From positions 33,291,506 to 33,355,505 of the forward strand of contig NC_059505.1 in assembly GCF_914767665.1 (NCBI RefSeq): a stretch of DNA of 64,000 bases. The letters run 5' to 3'. The first letter of the stretch is position 1, and each line of letters starts with the position of its first letter. Source of the stretch: Harmonia axyridis. Taxonomy: Eukaryota > Arthropoda > Insecta > Coleoptera > Coccinellidae. This document shows positions 1 to 11,333 of this stretch, one piece after another. The notes below the pieces were generated by a model. The model saw only the letters and a program-made list of their open reading frames with translations, did not search any database and was not told the DNA's origin. A program made the translations under genes and the position numbers.

Positions 1-317
1 CATATTGTGCTCACGGCCTTATCTCGGCTATTTATCTCCACACCTACGTATGGATAAGTAGCACCCGGTGCCACAAAATTAATTTTCAAAATCCATTCGT
101 GCCTCTTTGTGCAGACCCATTCTCATTTCTCTCGTAATATTCATATAAATATCCTATTATGGCCGTTCTATGCCTCTTGATTATGATATATACATCGCGA
201 TGAGTGCGTTCTGTTCGAGATTGCCACTGCTTTACTGCCTCTTAGATTTTATTTAGTGAATACTAACGCGTAGTCACCGTCGCTGATGATGACATCTAAT
301 TTTAGAGAAGATGAACT
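1..317. other. No gene seen
   Basis: AT-rich sequence with short frames only. I see no recognisable protein motif, RNA gene or repeat here. Confidence 0.5.
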
Positions 318-475
318 CTGACGGATAGTCTCTACGTTGGAGTTCCGCAAGGTTGGAGTTTTGGACCGTTATTATTCTTGTTTTACAATAATATCCACAA
401 TAACAATCGTTTTCTACAATGCTACTAGTGGAGTTCTGCAAGGTTCGATTTTAGGGTTAGTTATGTTGGGAAAAA
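318..475 (+). mobile_element. Orphan non-LTR RT motif, present twice
   Basis: Two short stretches about 91 bp apart (339 and 430) each translate to the turn motif of non-LTR reverse transcriptases: GVPQG followed by a decayed FGPLLF-like segment, then SGVLQGSILG. The repeated motif suggests a local duplication inside a decayed RT fragment. No D-D catalytic motif is convincing downstream. Clade cannot be assigned. Confidence 0.5.
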
Positions 476-1424
476 ATTAAAACATTGGGATGAGGCTGTC
501 TACATTGATGTCTTTTATGTTGTCTGACTAGATCTACGTCCTTGAGTGAACATGTTGATGTTCAAATCGCAGGGATAGGATCATTGAAATCAGGCAACCA
601 ATTTGGACTAAAACAACGTTTCGTCATAAAACTGAATGAAACCGTCAATAACAGTATCGATTCACAAGATCTGAGTTGAGTAGATGCCCATTTATGAGGC
701 AGATATAGGGAATTCTACAACCCATGAATATATTTACTATTGACATCTATAAGGAAAATTAAATATGACTCATCCATCAGTTTGTTCTGACAGTAATTTC
801 AATTTTATAATAAATTTTTTGATGCGTAGGTCGTTTTTTCTTAGATTTTATTTTTAATGAGTTACTGACAATTTCCAAGCGAATCTTTAGTCCACTAAAT
901 GAACTTGGTAAGCAAATATTTTGAACTTTGACTTCGTTAATTTTTATTTTATACATTTCTGTTAACTCAAATTATACCTTTTTTGTTTGTTTTTTTTATG
1001 TAGCTTCGAAAAAGTCTAAATATTTAAAAGAAACTTTGGCTCTGCCTGAATTGGTTGCTTGATTGCAATGATCCTAATCTAATCTTGTAATTTGAACTAC
1101 AACTTTGACCGTTATATTCTTTTGAGGACAGAAATATTAGTTTTCGGGGTAAGTTTGACTTTTTTGTATGATATTTCTACTGATCTCTGCAGTTATTTCG
1201 TTTTGCATAAAGGTAAAGTTCTTCCTTTGCAACTGCGACTATTCTTCTTGGATTCTTTCACATACTGCCATGTACTTCCTGCATATGTGATGCTTAGTAG
1301 TTGTATGAATCCGTGTAATTGTTTCATTATATCAGGTGATACTCAAGTTATGGTTGAAAATCGCAGCCACATATTTGGCTTCAAATTTCTTACATTGGCA
1401 GAGCAAAATATGCATTTCGGGTAG
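476..1424. other. No gene seen
   Basis: AT-rich non-coding sequence. A 110-codon open frame begins at 1092, but it has no recognisable domain and is rich in hydrophobic and aromatic residues as expected from random AT-rich DNA. Confidence 0.5.
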
Positions 1425-2463
1425 GTCTAAATTTTCTGCTTTAATATGAAGAAATCAGCGGCCGAGGCTCATCGAATGCTCTCTTATACCTAAGGTGTGG
1501 CCGCTATCAGAGAAAGAACGTGCCGAGAGATGGTTTATAAGCTTCAAGAACGGTGATTTTGTCGACGAAGACCAGGATGACGGTGAAAGAGAGAAGGCTT
1601 TTTAAGAATTGAGAGGCATTTCTTTGATCAAGACCCGTGTCAAACTCGACAAGAATTGGTAGGATCATTGGGAATTAGGCAACAAGCCATTTCAATATGC
1701 CTGAAAGTCATGAGAATGATTCAGAAACAAGGAAATTGGGTGCCGTACGAGTTGAAGCCGAGAGATCTTGAACGACGTTTGTTTGCTTGTGAACAGCTAC
1801 TTGCAAGGAAGGGATTTCTGCATCGCATTCTAACTTAAGACAAAATAGGATCATTTGATAATCCCACGCGCAGAAAATCATGAGGATATCCCGGCCATGC
1901 TTCCACGTCGACGTCAAAACCGAATATTCACGGTTCCAAGGTCATGTTGAGTATTTGGTGGGACCTGCTCGCCGTAGTGTATTATGTGTTGTTAAAACCG
2001 ACTGAAACAATCACAGGCGATTGATGCATTTGAGCCGAGCATTGAAAGACAAACGGTCGCAATAAAATGAGAGACATGATAAAGTGATTTTACAGCATGA
2101 GAATGCTCGACCCCATGTTGCGAAATTGGTCAAGACCTACTTGAAAACGTTGAAATGGGAAGTCCTACCCCATCCGCCGTATTCTCCAGACGTTGCTTCC
2201 TCGGACTATCGCTTGTTTCGAGCAATGACACACAGCCTGGCTGACCAGCACTTCCGGTCTTATGAAGAAGTAAAAAATTGGATCGATTCGTGGATAGTTT
2301 CAAAAGATGCCCAATTTTTCCAAGGCGGGCTCAGTACTCTGCCCGGAAGATGGGAGAAAGTAGTGGCCAGCGATGGACAATACTTTGAATCATAAATCTA
2401 TAACCAGTTTTTGACAATAAAGCATCGAATTTAGGAAAAAAACGGCGAGCAAAGTTGTACGCC
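1425..2463 (+). mobile_element. Mariner element, 5'-truncated, transposase broken
   Basis: This is a decayed DD34D mariner. The transposase start region is recognisable near 1446, and the C-terminal 104 codons (2084-2395) remain open. They contain HENARPH and, exactly 34 residues later, the Asp of SSDYRLF. The second catalytic Asp of the family has become Glu in HENARPH. The tail EKVVASDGQYFES is typical of the family. The 3' terminal inverted repeat ends at 2463 and is followed by TA. The 5' terminal repeat found in sister copies is absent, so the left end is lost. The first half is split by frameshifts. Sister copies lie at 24721-25805, 43540-44185 and 62709-64000. The subfamily (mellifera/cecropia-like) is uncertain. 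Confidence 0.85.
2084..2395 (+). pseudogene. Mariner transposase C-terminal fragment
   Basis: 104 codons of mariner transposase covering the second and third catalytic positions of the DDE/D fold. The fragment contains HPPYSPDVASSDY and SYEEVKNWIDSW. A full transposase is about 345 residues, so roughly 70 percent is missing or out of frame upstream. The Glu at the second catalytic position and the Ser for Pro change before the third Asp argue that it is inactive. Confidence 0.85.
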
Positions 2464-2465
2464 TA

Positions 2466-3894
2466 TGTACATATCGTATGTAAACATGTGTAGCTTTATC
2501 GACCACTGCTTCATTGTGATTGAAAACCAAAATGGCCGTTTTTTGGAAGGCGAAAGAACGTCCCCCCACCAAGCCATGACTTACCATTTCTGAGTACTGT
2601 CCCAACCAAAATATAAATGTTTCTCATGGTCATGGTCACTTTGTATTTGATGAATTGTGACTTTTGTCTTCGTAGATGAAAAAACTCTTTCTATCTTGAA
2701 CAGAGTAAATATTTTAAAAATTTGAGAAGAGTTTATGTAGAATCAGAAAGTCTCAAAAGACTAACTTCATGAAATACCCTTGACCTCCCAATTCCAAAAC
2801 CTCATAATATACTCATTCCCAGTTAATAACTCATATTATCCAATCAAGAAAAGGGTTAACTAATAATCATTTGTAGTCTATATCAATGCTGCTTTTTAGC
2901 TGGATACGATTCGAGAAAGAAGGAAGCTATTTAATCTCAATCTTAATTGTGGTAAGTAAAACTCGTTCTCTGAACACAATCACCAATCGATCTAAATGGC
3001 GTTTAAGTATACAATAAGTACAATAACAAGACGCAGATAATAAAGGTAATTGATTACGCTTTGTGCCATGCTCAACCGAAAGGGGGTGTGGTATGGAGGT
3101 GAAAAGATTAATTGAATTCGACTTTTTGTCCGTCTTGATATCTTCGAAAAATATTATACGGTCTGTGGGCGGTTTTGTTGAGGATTTGTATTGTGCTGTG
3201 GTAATGAACATTAGATTTTTTTTTAGACGTTGGATGTATATGGGAGGTGATAATTGTTGTGCTGGTTTGGTCATCATTCTAGTGGAATCTCTAACTCTAT
3301 TATTCAGGAATTAATTTATTCCTTATTAGCATTATTATTTTTAGATTGTTGAATTTTCGATGTACCAATATTTCTGTTTTTCTCTTCACTTGACAAAAAT
3401 TTAAATTTGTGTCATTTCTATTTTATATTTCAGACATCAAAATATAAACTACTTCTCTTCTTGAAAATTGTTTTCCGTTTATAGAAGACATGAAAAAATT
3501 TGCGTCGATTAATAAAATGAGTCAGAGAAATAACCAACCAGAACATTTTTGTAGAATGAGCAAAGCACTGACGAGAAGTCAGGACCTTTTTACCGTTGGT
3601 TCCTTCGCACACCAATTGCGTCCTTGAAGACCAGAATACTGTATTTAGGTATATGTAGTCTCCAAGGGTGTGATTGCCGTATGAATGAACAAGTGCTTAA
3701 AAGTTCCTAAAGCTATTAACACCAAATTTTGCACGAAGCTTGAGATTGTTTTATAACAATCTCAGGTTGTTTCCATATCAGACGTGAACCTTGAAAGAAG
3801 TGTTAGTATCGGCTATCGCTCATTAGCTATCGATTGAGCGTATTTATGGATAACCGAAAAAAGATATTTGAGTTCTTGTGCTTTTTCAAAAATT
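2466..3894. other. No gene seen
   Basis: AT-rich sequence. Opposing open frames around 2927-3314 overlap each other and have no domain signature, so I treat them as chance frames. Confidence 0.5.
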
Positions 3895-4015
3895 TCTTAC
3901 CTCACTTCATTTTTCATCAATTTTTTCTACGTTGATCAAGTTTGATTTAAATTTTGGATTATTTTCATGAGAGAAGGATATAACGGGTGTTTTTTTTCGA
4001 GGTATATAACTTTAA

Positions 4016-4150
4016 GGGCCAGTTGCACCATTTGCCTAAACGTTGATTAAAATTTAAACATTGATTAATTTCTGATTTGTCTTGAGAAATCATAGAGTAA
4101 TCAACGTTTTAATTTTTAATCAATGTTTAGGCAAATGGTGCAACTGGCCC
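4016..4150. mobile_element. Palindromic MITE with TAA duplication (PIF/Harbinger-like)
   Basis: The two ends are near-perfect inverted repeats starting GGGCCAGTTGCACCATTTGC and covering most of each half, so the unit folds on itself. TAA flanks it at 4013-4015 and 4151-4153. The sister DD41D copy at about 46800 lacks it and shows the empty site, which proves insertion. A 3-bp TAA target site and GGGCC ends are typical of PIF/Harbinger-derived (Tourist-like) MITEs, so that is the likely superfamily. No coding capacity. Confidence 0.88.
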
Positions 4151-4419
4151 TAAATTGGCATTACTGTTCAAGATGGCGACCGATTTAATAGCTGTCAAGT
4201 GATTTATTCTCAGTTTGGTTTGGCAATTCATCATGAATAGACTCACGCCTGAACAAAGCTTGCAAAAAGTGCAATTTTATTTCGAAAATAATGGTTCTGT
4301 GCGGAATACGTATCGCGCACTACGTCCATTTTATTTTGTTTAGCGATGAAGCGCACTTCTGGTTGAATGGCTATGTCAACTAACAAAACTGCCGCATTTG
4401 GAGTGAAGCTAATCCTCAA

Positions 4420-4956
4420 GTGTATGTCAAAACACCGTTACATCCAGAAAAACAGACTGTTTGGTGCGCTTTATGGGCTGGTGGAATCATTGGTCCGTAC
4501 TTCTTCAAAAACGATGATGGCCAGAACGTTACAGTCAATGGTGATCGGTATAGAGCTATGATTACTAAATTTTTCATTCCTGAATTGAACAACCATGATG
4601 TCCAGGAGCTATGGTTCCAACAAGACGGCGCAACATGTCACACAGCTCGTGCCACAATCGATTTATTGAAAGACACGTTTGGTGACCGCCTAATTTCACG
4701 TTTTGGACCTGTGAATTGGCCTCCAAGATCTTGTGATTTAACACCGCTAGACTACTTTCTGTCGGACTATGTAAAGCCATTGGTCTATGCGGATAAGCCA
4801 CAAACCCTTGACCATTTGGAAGACAACATTCGCCGTGTTATTGCCGATATACGGCCACAAATGTTGGAAAAAGTCATCGAAAATTTGACGTCCAGATTGT
4901 ACTACATTCGAGCCAGCCGTAGCGGTCATATGCCAGAAATTATATTTAAAATTTAA
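4420..4956 (+). pseudogene. DD41D transposase, catalytic half
   Basis: 179-codon open frame for the catalytic half of the transposase. It contains TVWCALWAGG, GPYFF, TVNGDRYR, WFQQDGATCHTA, then CDLTPLDYF and a C-terminal RSGHMPEIIF tail. The first catalytic Asp lies upstream in the same frame (about 4345), separated by an in-frame stop at 4381-4383. The N-terminal DNA-binding helices are missing. It is unlikely to make an active enzyme. Confidence 0.88.
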
Positions 4957-5062
4957 TGCCACAAGATTATCTTGCGGATAAATAAAATTCATGTCAATTG
5001 AATAATCCATCGTTGTTTTATTGCAATTTAAAGTTCTTCAGCTCTAAAAAAAACACCCTTTA

Positions 5063-6585
5063 TGTATGAAAAAAGCAAAACTATGCTGTATTAAATGTTG
5101 AATGAGAATTAGTATGATTTGAAAGTTGGTATATGTAGAAAAAAATAGAAAATTTCTAATATAAATTTGCCTGCAACTTTCGAATTCACAATTAATTTAT
5201 GACAAAATATTTTAAAAACTTGCCGAATTCTTTCTTTATTTCCTGATAAAATTTTTGTCAGAATGTAAGCACTAGTTTTGTTTCAGCAGATTTTGATTGA
5301 AAAGAGAGAGAAGTGATGAATTGAATATTTTTTATTGAAATTAAACTCAAAATTTCAGTAGAAAATGCTTTGAATGATCCCACCATTCATTATACAAGTA
5401 CGTTCCCTCTTTCTTATTTCTTCAGTTGTTATACTTCCCATCTGAAACTTACTCTCAATCATCTCGATGCTTCATTTTTACTAACGGTGTTAGATCCGGA
5501 CTTCTCGCTGGCCACGAAAATAATCCAAAATAATCATAAAATTTGGTCAACGTAGAAAAAAATTTACGAAAAATGAAGTACTTAAATTTTCTATGGTTTT
5601 GATGATGTGATTAGCTAGAAATTTCGCATGTAGTTAATAATAAACCTAATTTTTTTTCATTCAAATATCTAAAATTCAATTGGATTATTTTTTTCGATAT
5701 TCTACTCGAATTTTCTTTGGTTTTGGTTGAGCGATCAACAAAAAATATTGCATAAGGCTTTAAATTAAACGAGATTCGATAAATTGAAATTTATTTTAAT
5801 TGATTTGTAGACATTAAAACGAAATAAAAGAGTGATCTGTTCTGTGTATTTTTCAGTTCATTTCGACATGTTAGTATTTTTTCGTTGAAAATCCATAAGG
5901 ATTAAGATTTTCCTTCAGGCAACTTCAACGGTTTATCATTCGAGATAAAACGTATATATTTCTTCAATTGCAGAATTAAAACCAACACAAGCAGCTATCT
6001 GAAACCAACCTCGACTACAACAAACGACTACAAAACAACAAAAATAGAAATTTATAATTCATGAACGCACATTAAAACAATAAAGTATGATAATAAGTTA
6101 ATATACAGGCGTAAAAAAACAATAGTGCATACACGAAGCACATTATGAACACCAACGAATCAACTGCACCAACATTTTGGTATGAATAAGTTGTTACACG
6201 TTATAATCTGTAAGCAGTGACAAACACGACATCGAGATAGAATCTCGAAGTCGTATTTAAATTGCAGTGACAGTTTGCCAGGCGCATTTATATCCAAAAC
6301 TGGCCCATTCCAACATGCGAGGACGTATTGCTGGGTCGGGCTTGCAAGTATTGTGTTCCAGCCATATACAGGGCGGACGTACGAAGTGGAACTGTGGTAT
6401 ATTCGGGTTGACTTGTAAAAAACTGACATGATCGAATTGAAAATTAATTCTTTCAGAAATTTCATGAGAATTGTACCAGAAGAAGCATAACCATTAAATT
6501 TTTTTAATTATAATAATTATCACAGAAAGTATTAGGCAGATTTCGCTGGAATTTCTTGTATCCTATGCTTTGATATATGTTTTTT
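5063..6585. other. No gene seen; weak inverted similarity to 3895-3975
   Basis: AT-rich. The segment 5510-5590 resembles the reverse complement of 3895-3975, sharing a TCTACGTTGA/TCAACGTAGA core. A 101-codon minus-strand frame at 6160-6465 has no recognisable domain. Nothing else identified. Confidence 0.45.
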
Positions 6586-6806
6586 CAATAAGAGATTTCA
6601 TTTTGAATAGCCCGCAATCTGGACAGCTGTCTCTTCAGAAGCTGTCATCTTTTGACATTTGAAAAGTAAAACCTTCACTATTACTGAAAATGGAACGATA
6701 CGATACGATAAATTTACTACAAAAATTGTGAACATTTTGTACAGTTCGCAAAACTAAAGCACTTTTGAGTTGCACCTTTTCGGCCGACAATAGTGGAACA
6801 AGTTAG
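6586..6806 (+). mobile_element. 5' end of DD41D family 2 element
   Basis: Begins CAATAAGAGATTTCATTTTG, the terminal sequence also seen at 19841 and 28845. It continues through the GAAGCTGTCATCTTTTGACA block to a start codon with MERY-like coding near 6690. Coding decays by frameshift and the copy is cut at 6807 by a hAT end. Only about the first 220 bp survive. Confidence 0.7.
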
Positions 6807-7076
6807 TAGGGATTCACGGCTTGGCTTGATATTCAAGCTAATTGACTCAAGCTCAAGTTCAACTAGCTTGAGCTTGACTTGAAATCAACTCAAGTTCAAG
6901 GCAAGTAGTAGTTTTTCAATGTAGTTTTCAAGTGTTCATTGACTTGACTGAGTCAAGTATTTGACTTGAAATCAACTCAAGTTCAAGTCAAGTAGTAGTT
7001 TTTCAATGTAGTTTTCAAGTATTCATTGACTTGAATGAGTCAAGTATTTATTCAAATGAATACTTGACTTGACATT
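6807..7076. mobile_element. hAT-A terminal fragment with internal duplication
   Basis: Starts TAGGGATTCACGGCTTGGCT, identical to the terminal repeat of the hAT-A copies at 26618, 45971 and 53093. It is followed by the same subterminal clusters of CAAGT/ACTTG. An 87-bp unit is tandemly duplicated (6876-7049). The opposite terminal repeat is missing. No coding sequence is retained. Confidence 0.75.
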
Positions 7077-7737
7077 GAATATGTTGAATACATTTCAACG
7101 TATATGATACAAGAGAACAGATAAAAAACCTCAGCAAAAACCATGTCTCCCCGTATAGGTGTAGTCTGTTGTGCCTGATTTTGTATACCTTGACATATTT
7201 ATATTGAAAGGCTTCCTCTCCATCCGAAGCAAAATCCTTTCTCTTCACCAACGGTTGACGACTTTATAATTCCTACAATCCTACAAGAAAAAAAAAAGAA
7301 CCAGAAAGGAGTACTAAATATTAGTTTCCATTATATTGATTTGAAGTTCGACCCATTCTAAAAAAGAATCTGAAACTGAATGGATAGCTTGGAAACCACC
7401 ATAACATCACATAGTGGGCTATCAATAGAATGCCATTTGAAGAGCATACTATTACAACGACCATGACCAGTCCTAAGTCAATTTAAAATACATCAAATTT
7501 TCCTTGAAACATTGAAACCTAGAACTTTTTCTGAAGGAACAACGATAAGAAGTTGTTGAAGACGTTACAAGAACTCCATTCCGAACGCTAAATCTCTTTG
7601 TAGCTTCCATTAGATTGAAAGAAGGTATTTATCTATAAAGGTTTGCGTGACTTTAATCTAGCAGTTCTAGTATTTGGGAGGTAAGGTATAATTGGAAATA
7701 AGTTCGGGTAGAAGTAATTTCATTTCTATCCCAGATC
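7077..7737. other. No gene seen
   Basis: AT-rich sequence without recognisable motifs. Confidence 0.45.
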
Positions 7738-7988
7738 CTAAGATTTCTTGACTCCAACCTGTCTACGGATATGAAGCGGAACTATATGTTATAGCACTGG
7801 TAACCAATGTAAAGGTCTAATAGTTCCACTAATAATTCTCATAGTAACGTTAAGCTGTGCATCAATTTTATGAACATGAGCACTATTGAACCAAACAGAT
7901 CAACAGTATTCAGAAGCAGAAAAAACCAAGGCCAAGGCTGCAGTACGAGGAGTTGGCATCAGCACCCCATGAAGAACCTGCTAATTTT
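7738..7988 (-). pseudogene. Non-LTR retrotransposon RT C-terminal fragment
   Basis: Read on the minus strand with frameshifts, the segment gives KLAGSSWGA, then AALALVF-like, QLNVTMRIISGTIRP and HWLPVL. This order is the thumb/post-RT region of arthropod non-LTR polymerases (typically A-LALVYS-AEYC-PVW followed by I-G--RPTP). No catalytic motif is present. The fragment is short and strongly decayed. Confidence 0.55.
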
Positions 7989-9394
7989 CAAAGGATATTA
8001 GGAGTAAAGGAAAATTTTGTAAGCAACTTTATCAGCAGTGTACAAAATTTCGTTGAATTGAAGAATCATTCAGGAAGTCTATTAAACTTGTGGAGTGCAT
8101 TCTGAAATATTTATTTATTTCACCATTGATAATTATAGTTATTGAAGTTCGAAGGTTGAACTTTTTTTTGTCTTCAATTTCTGAGATTTACAGTCGTCAC
8201 TTTTACCACCTTGAGCGTAGAGAAGAGAACTTTTTTGTACTCTCACATCCGGAAGTTAATATAATTCGAAACAACATTTCCTCTTGTTGAATGACAAATT
8301 GACAAAAAAAATCTTTTATCTGAAAAAAAATTGTAGTAATTTGATCGAATTTTCAGAACATGCCGGCCTCAATGGGTAGCCAGTTCCTTCACCTTTACAG
8401 CAGACTGAACAGATCCAGAACTGAGAGAAGCGGGCAATTTTCACTTTGGCTCTCCTAGTTCGTGATAGATGATGGAGTTGACATGGAAATTGTTAAAACG
8501 CCTGTCTGACTCGCTCACCAAATTACAGCACTTAGCTCTCATGAAACGTAATCATGCTTCACCCAGCCACGGTAATTTGCTATTGAGAAATTTTAGAATA
8601 AATAGTCCGAAATTAGGAGTAGAGCAGTTCTCGAGATATACGATAACCTGGCAACGCTGATGATGGCAGTAAATAATAAATTATTTTATTTCGAATGTAC
8701 ACCTCTATTTGGATTAGCTACGAGGAGGCATCTACAGGATATAATTACAGGTGATAAATCTTGGCCGTGTGAAAAACAAATAAAAATCGTGACCTGTGAG
8801 TTCTCCTTTAAATAAGATAGTAATTATTGGGCAACCATACGCATCGACTTCATTATTGTATCATTTGAATGTGGGCTTAGGAAGGATAATCAGGGGTTTT
8901 TCTTCCTCAATTTCGGTGCTAATAGGGGGCCAAATGATCTGTTTGTTAGATACTGTACGGTTTCGTGTAATAATCTCTTCATTATTTTCAATTTCTGGGA
9001 GCGTTGTTTGTTGTGAAAAAATTTGGGAATGTTATTCTGAAGGTCGATATTGTTTCAGACTAATGATTTAGGAATAGAGTTGGATTTGTTCAATTGAATT
9101 ACGCTCTGATTGATATTAGTTACTTGACAATTTCAAATTGTGTGTAAGGTGAGTAGAACTATAACTTTCAAGTTTATAAAAGTTGATTTTCAAAATTATC
9201 TTACTGAATATTTGAACGAATTTCACACACTGGTAGATGTTTTGTCTCCAGATGTCGACTTTATTAAGGTGAATTTTTATTTCACAAACGTCATGGACAA
9301 AATTGAAACTGAAATTTAAGACAATAAATTTCAACATTTAAAAAACGATAATTCCCACAGCAGACTGAATATTCAGTTGGTTCAGTATGTCTAG
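7989..9394. other. No gene seen
   Basis: Several 60-90 codon frames occur (8090, 8469, 8796), but none has a recognisable domain. I see no splice structure that would link them. Confidence 0.45.
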
Positions 9395-9479
9395 AGTTTA
9401 TCACAGCTCTAGACTGCCTAGATATACTGGACAAGTTCCTAAATTGTCGCTGAGGTATATTCCGGTTGTCTTCTTGTAG

Positions 9480-10250
9480 AGCTTTAATATTTTATATGAA
9501 AATGATTTCGACAATGAGTAACTGTTCTTTACATCATATCCCAAGCATAATCTATTGGATTTAAATCAAATGAATCCACTGACCATGGCACAGTCTAGAT
9601 TCCTTCCTTGTCTAGAAAATTGGTTGACCGCGCTGCAGCCTGCAGTGTGCCGACGGAAATTGTCATGCATGAAAAGAAAATCTTCCTCAATTGAAGCAGC
9701 ACATGGAATAAAAACAGATTGAAGAATCTGTTACATGTAGGCCTCCGCATTCAAAAATCCTTCCAGAAAAACGAGATCAGTTCTTCCATGGACTCTGAAT
9801 AAAATTCTGCCTCATACCATAACAGTTCTACCATTGTACCTGTATATGTTCTTCTATATGATGCAACCTTTCAACATTTCCTGACATTCTACAAACCAAT
9901 TACGACCCTATATAGCTGATTTCCTCTCGTTAAAGGTTGAGCTCTCCAAAATCTTCTAGAGTACATGTGGACTTCTAGTAATCGGTTACCGAATGTTCTA
10001 CGAGAAACTCTCAAACCAGGGACAAGTCACAGTGTAATTTCTTTGTGCTGTTTTCTTGAAAAATCTGTCTTGTACTGCCGTTGTGATGCTGTTTTCGGTA
10101 TAACTGGTTACTTAACCTGAGATAACAATCCTCTGGTGTTAATCTAGCTTTGGCTACATCCATCTGTCTCATACCTGCTTGGTCATGTCTATAGCGCTAT
10201 TCATTTGAGCAGTATTCAAATGGTTTCGAGGTATTATTGTAAAAATGTCA
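9480..10250 (-). pseudogene. Tc1-like transposase relic
   Basis: On the minus strand, out-of-frame pieces read FMHDNFRRHTAGCS, corresponding to the family's second-Asp motif HDNARPHTA. Further on come CAMVSGF and SNRLCLGYD, where SPDLNPIEH and WD would be expected. Upstream pieces match the mid-domain order of Tc1 transposases. Many stops and frameshifts; inactive. End positions are approximate and I could not define the terminal repeats. Confidence 0.55.
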
Positions 10251-10619
10251 AGAGATGTCCGGGCTAGACAATATATGCAGGAATTTTAAGATTTACAAAT
10301 GATATACAAAATCATTGCATCTGTACAATTCAACAGAGCCTCCAGAAATAAGATTTTTCTCAGAAAATATAAAAGTTACTCAATACTTATTATAATAACT
10401 TAATAATGTAATAGAAGCAACATATCAATAGCAATTGGGCTGACTAAGAGTAGCGTAACATAAAATATTTCATGAAATAAACAATATGAAGATCAAAAGT
10501 AAGGAATATATGAATAGAAGACATGCCTTAAAATTGAGATAGATTAAATTCATATGGGAACGTAATTTTCAATTGATCAAAGTAGATTCATTATCTCAAT
10601 TGAGCAACCATTCTTCAAT

Positions 10620-10960
10620 CCAAAAGCATTTTCTCCCTGTTGTTCTGCTCTTCTTCCTCTTGTTGTAGGCTCCCAGCCTGGTTCTTTCAACTCAATCATC
10701 CATCTCATTAGATGTGGAAATCAAGGACTCTTTCCTTCTTTTAGATGTTCTGCCCATAGGTCTTCTGGTTTCCGGGATTCCATCTTGTAGGATTCTAGCT
10801 ATTCTATTATACGCCATTCTGATATTATCTCTTTCCTTCATTATTATCCAATAATATTTTATTGCACTTGAAGGTCTTTGACATGTGTGGTCAAATTCAC
10901 GAAGGTCATCTATTATCAGATCTTGGTCATCAGGTTCCGAAGTTCGATTCAAATTTGTCT
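10620..10960 (-). pseudogene. RTE-like ORF2 C-terminal fragment
   Basis: The minus-strand frame (10692-10952) ends RIARILQDGIPETRRPMG followed by a Lys/Arg-rich segment. This resembles the basic tail RIARD-SP-GRR-GRPRKRW seen in the RTE-type fragment at 14962-15326. A GAA-rich stretch at its 3' side fits the simple-repeat tail of RTE elements. Short and isolated; the family call is moderate. Confidence 0.5.
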
Positions 10961-11049
10961 TATGTAGGGCATTCCATCATTATGTCAAATCCGCAGTTCT
11001 GAATCGGCAAGTTGTCGGTATATGGAAAGGACTTTTAGATGCAGAATAT

Positions 11050-11115
11050 TGTTATCGGCGATAAGTGGTTTCAACAGGACTGCGTTACTTGTCAAACCGT
11101 ACATGAATCTTCGAC
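11050..11115 (+). pseudogene. DD41D transposase micro-fragment
   Basis: About 22 codons read DKWFQQDCVTCQTVHES, aligning with WFQQDGATCHTARAT around the second catalytic Asp of DD41D transposases. No flanking element sequence is recognisable. Confidence 0.5.
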
Positions 11116-11333
11116 TGGTTTATGACACAAAGCCTGTGACACCAAAGGCAGAAATTGAGCGCAGTAACACCTCATTCATCTGATGCGAATCAATCCAAAA
11201 GGATTTGGATATAACTTGAACAATAGCTATAAGAATCCCATAAATCGATGATAATAGTTTCGAATTACACATTGAAATGAACAGGTAGTATGATAATCCA
11301 AAAAATATTGTAATTGTAAAAATAAATGTTAAC

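Larger units (their letters stand above)
3983..5060 (+). mobile_element. DD41D (rosa-type) Tc1/mariner element, copy 1
   Basis: The ends are inverted repeats beginning ACGGGTGTTTTTTTT on the left and AAGGGTGTTTTTTTT read inward from the right, each next to TA. The interior encodes a transposase with FSDEAHF (first Asp), QQDGATCH (second) and TPLDYF (third). The spacing of the last two is 41 residues, which defines the DD41D group. The N-terminus MNRLTPEQ is present near 4233, but the helix-turn-helix region is deleted: the reading jumps from RALRPF into ILFSDEAHF. A stop interrupts the frame after GYVN. A 135-bp MITE sits in the 5' untranslated region. Copy 2 at 46773-49064 carries the same deletion. 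Confidence 0.9.

Noticed and set aside
2927..3314. Overlapping 116- and 83-codon frames on opposite strands
   Set aside because: No domain, no splice context, composition as expected for AT-rich random sequence.
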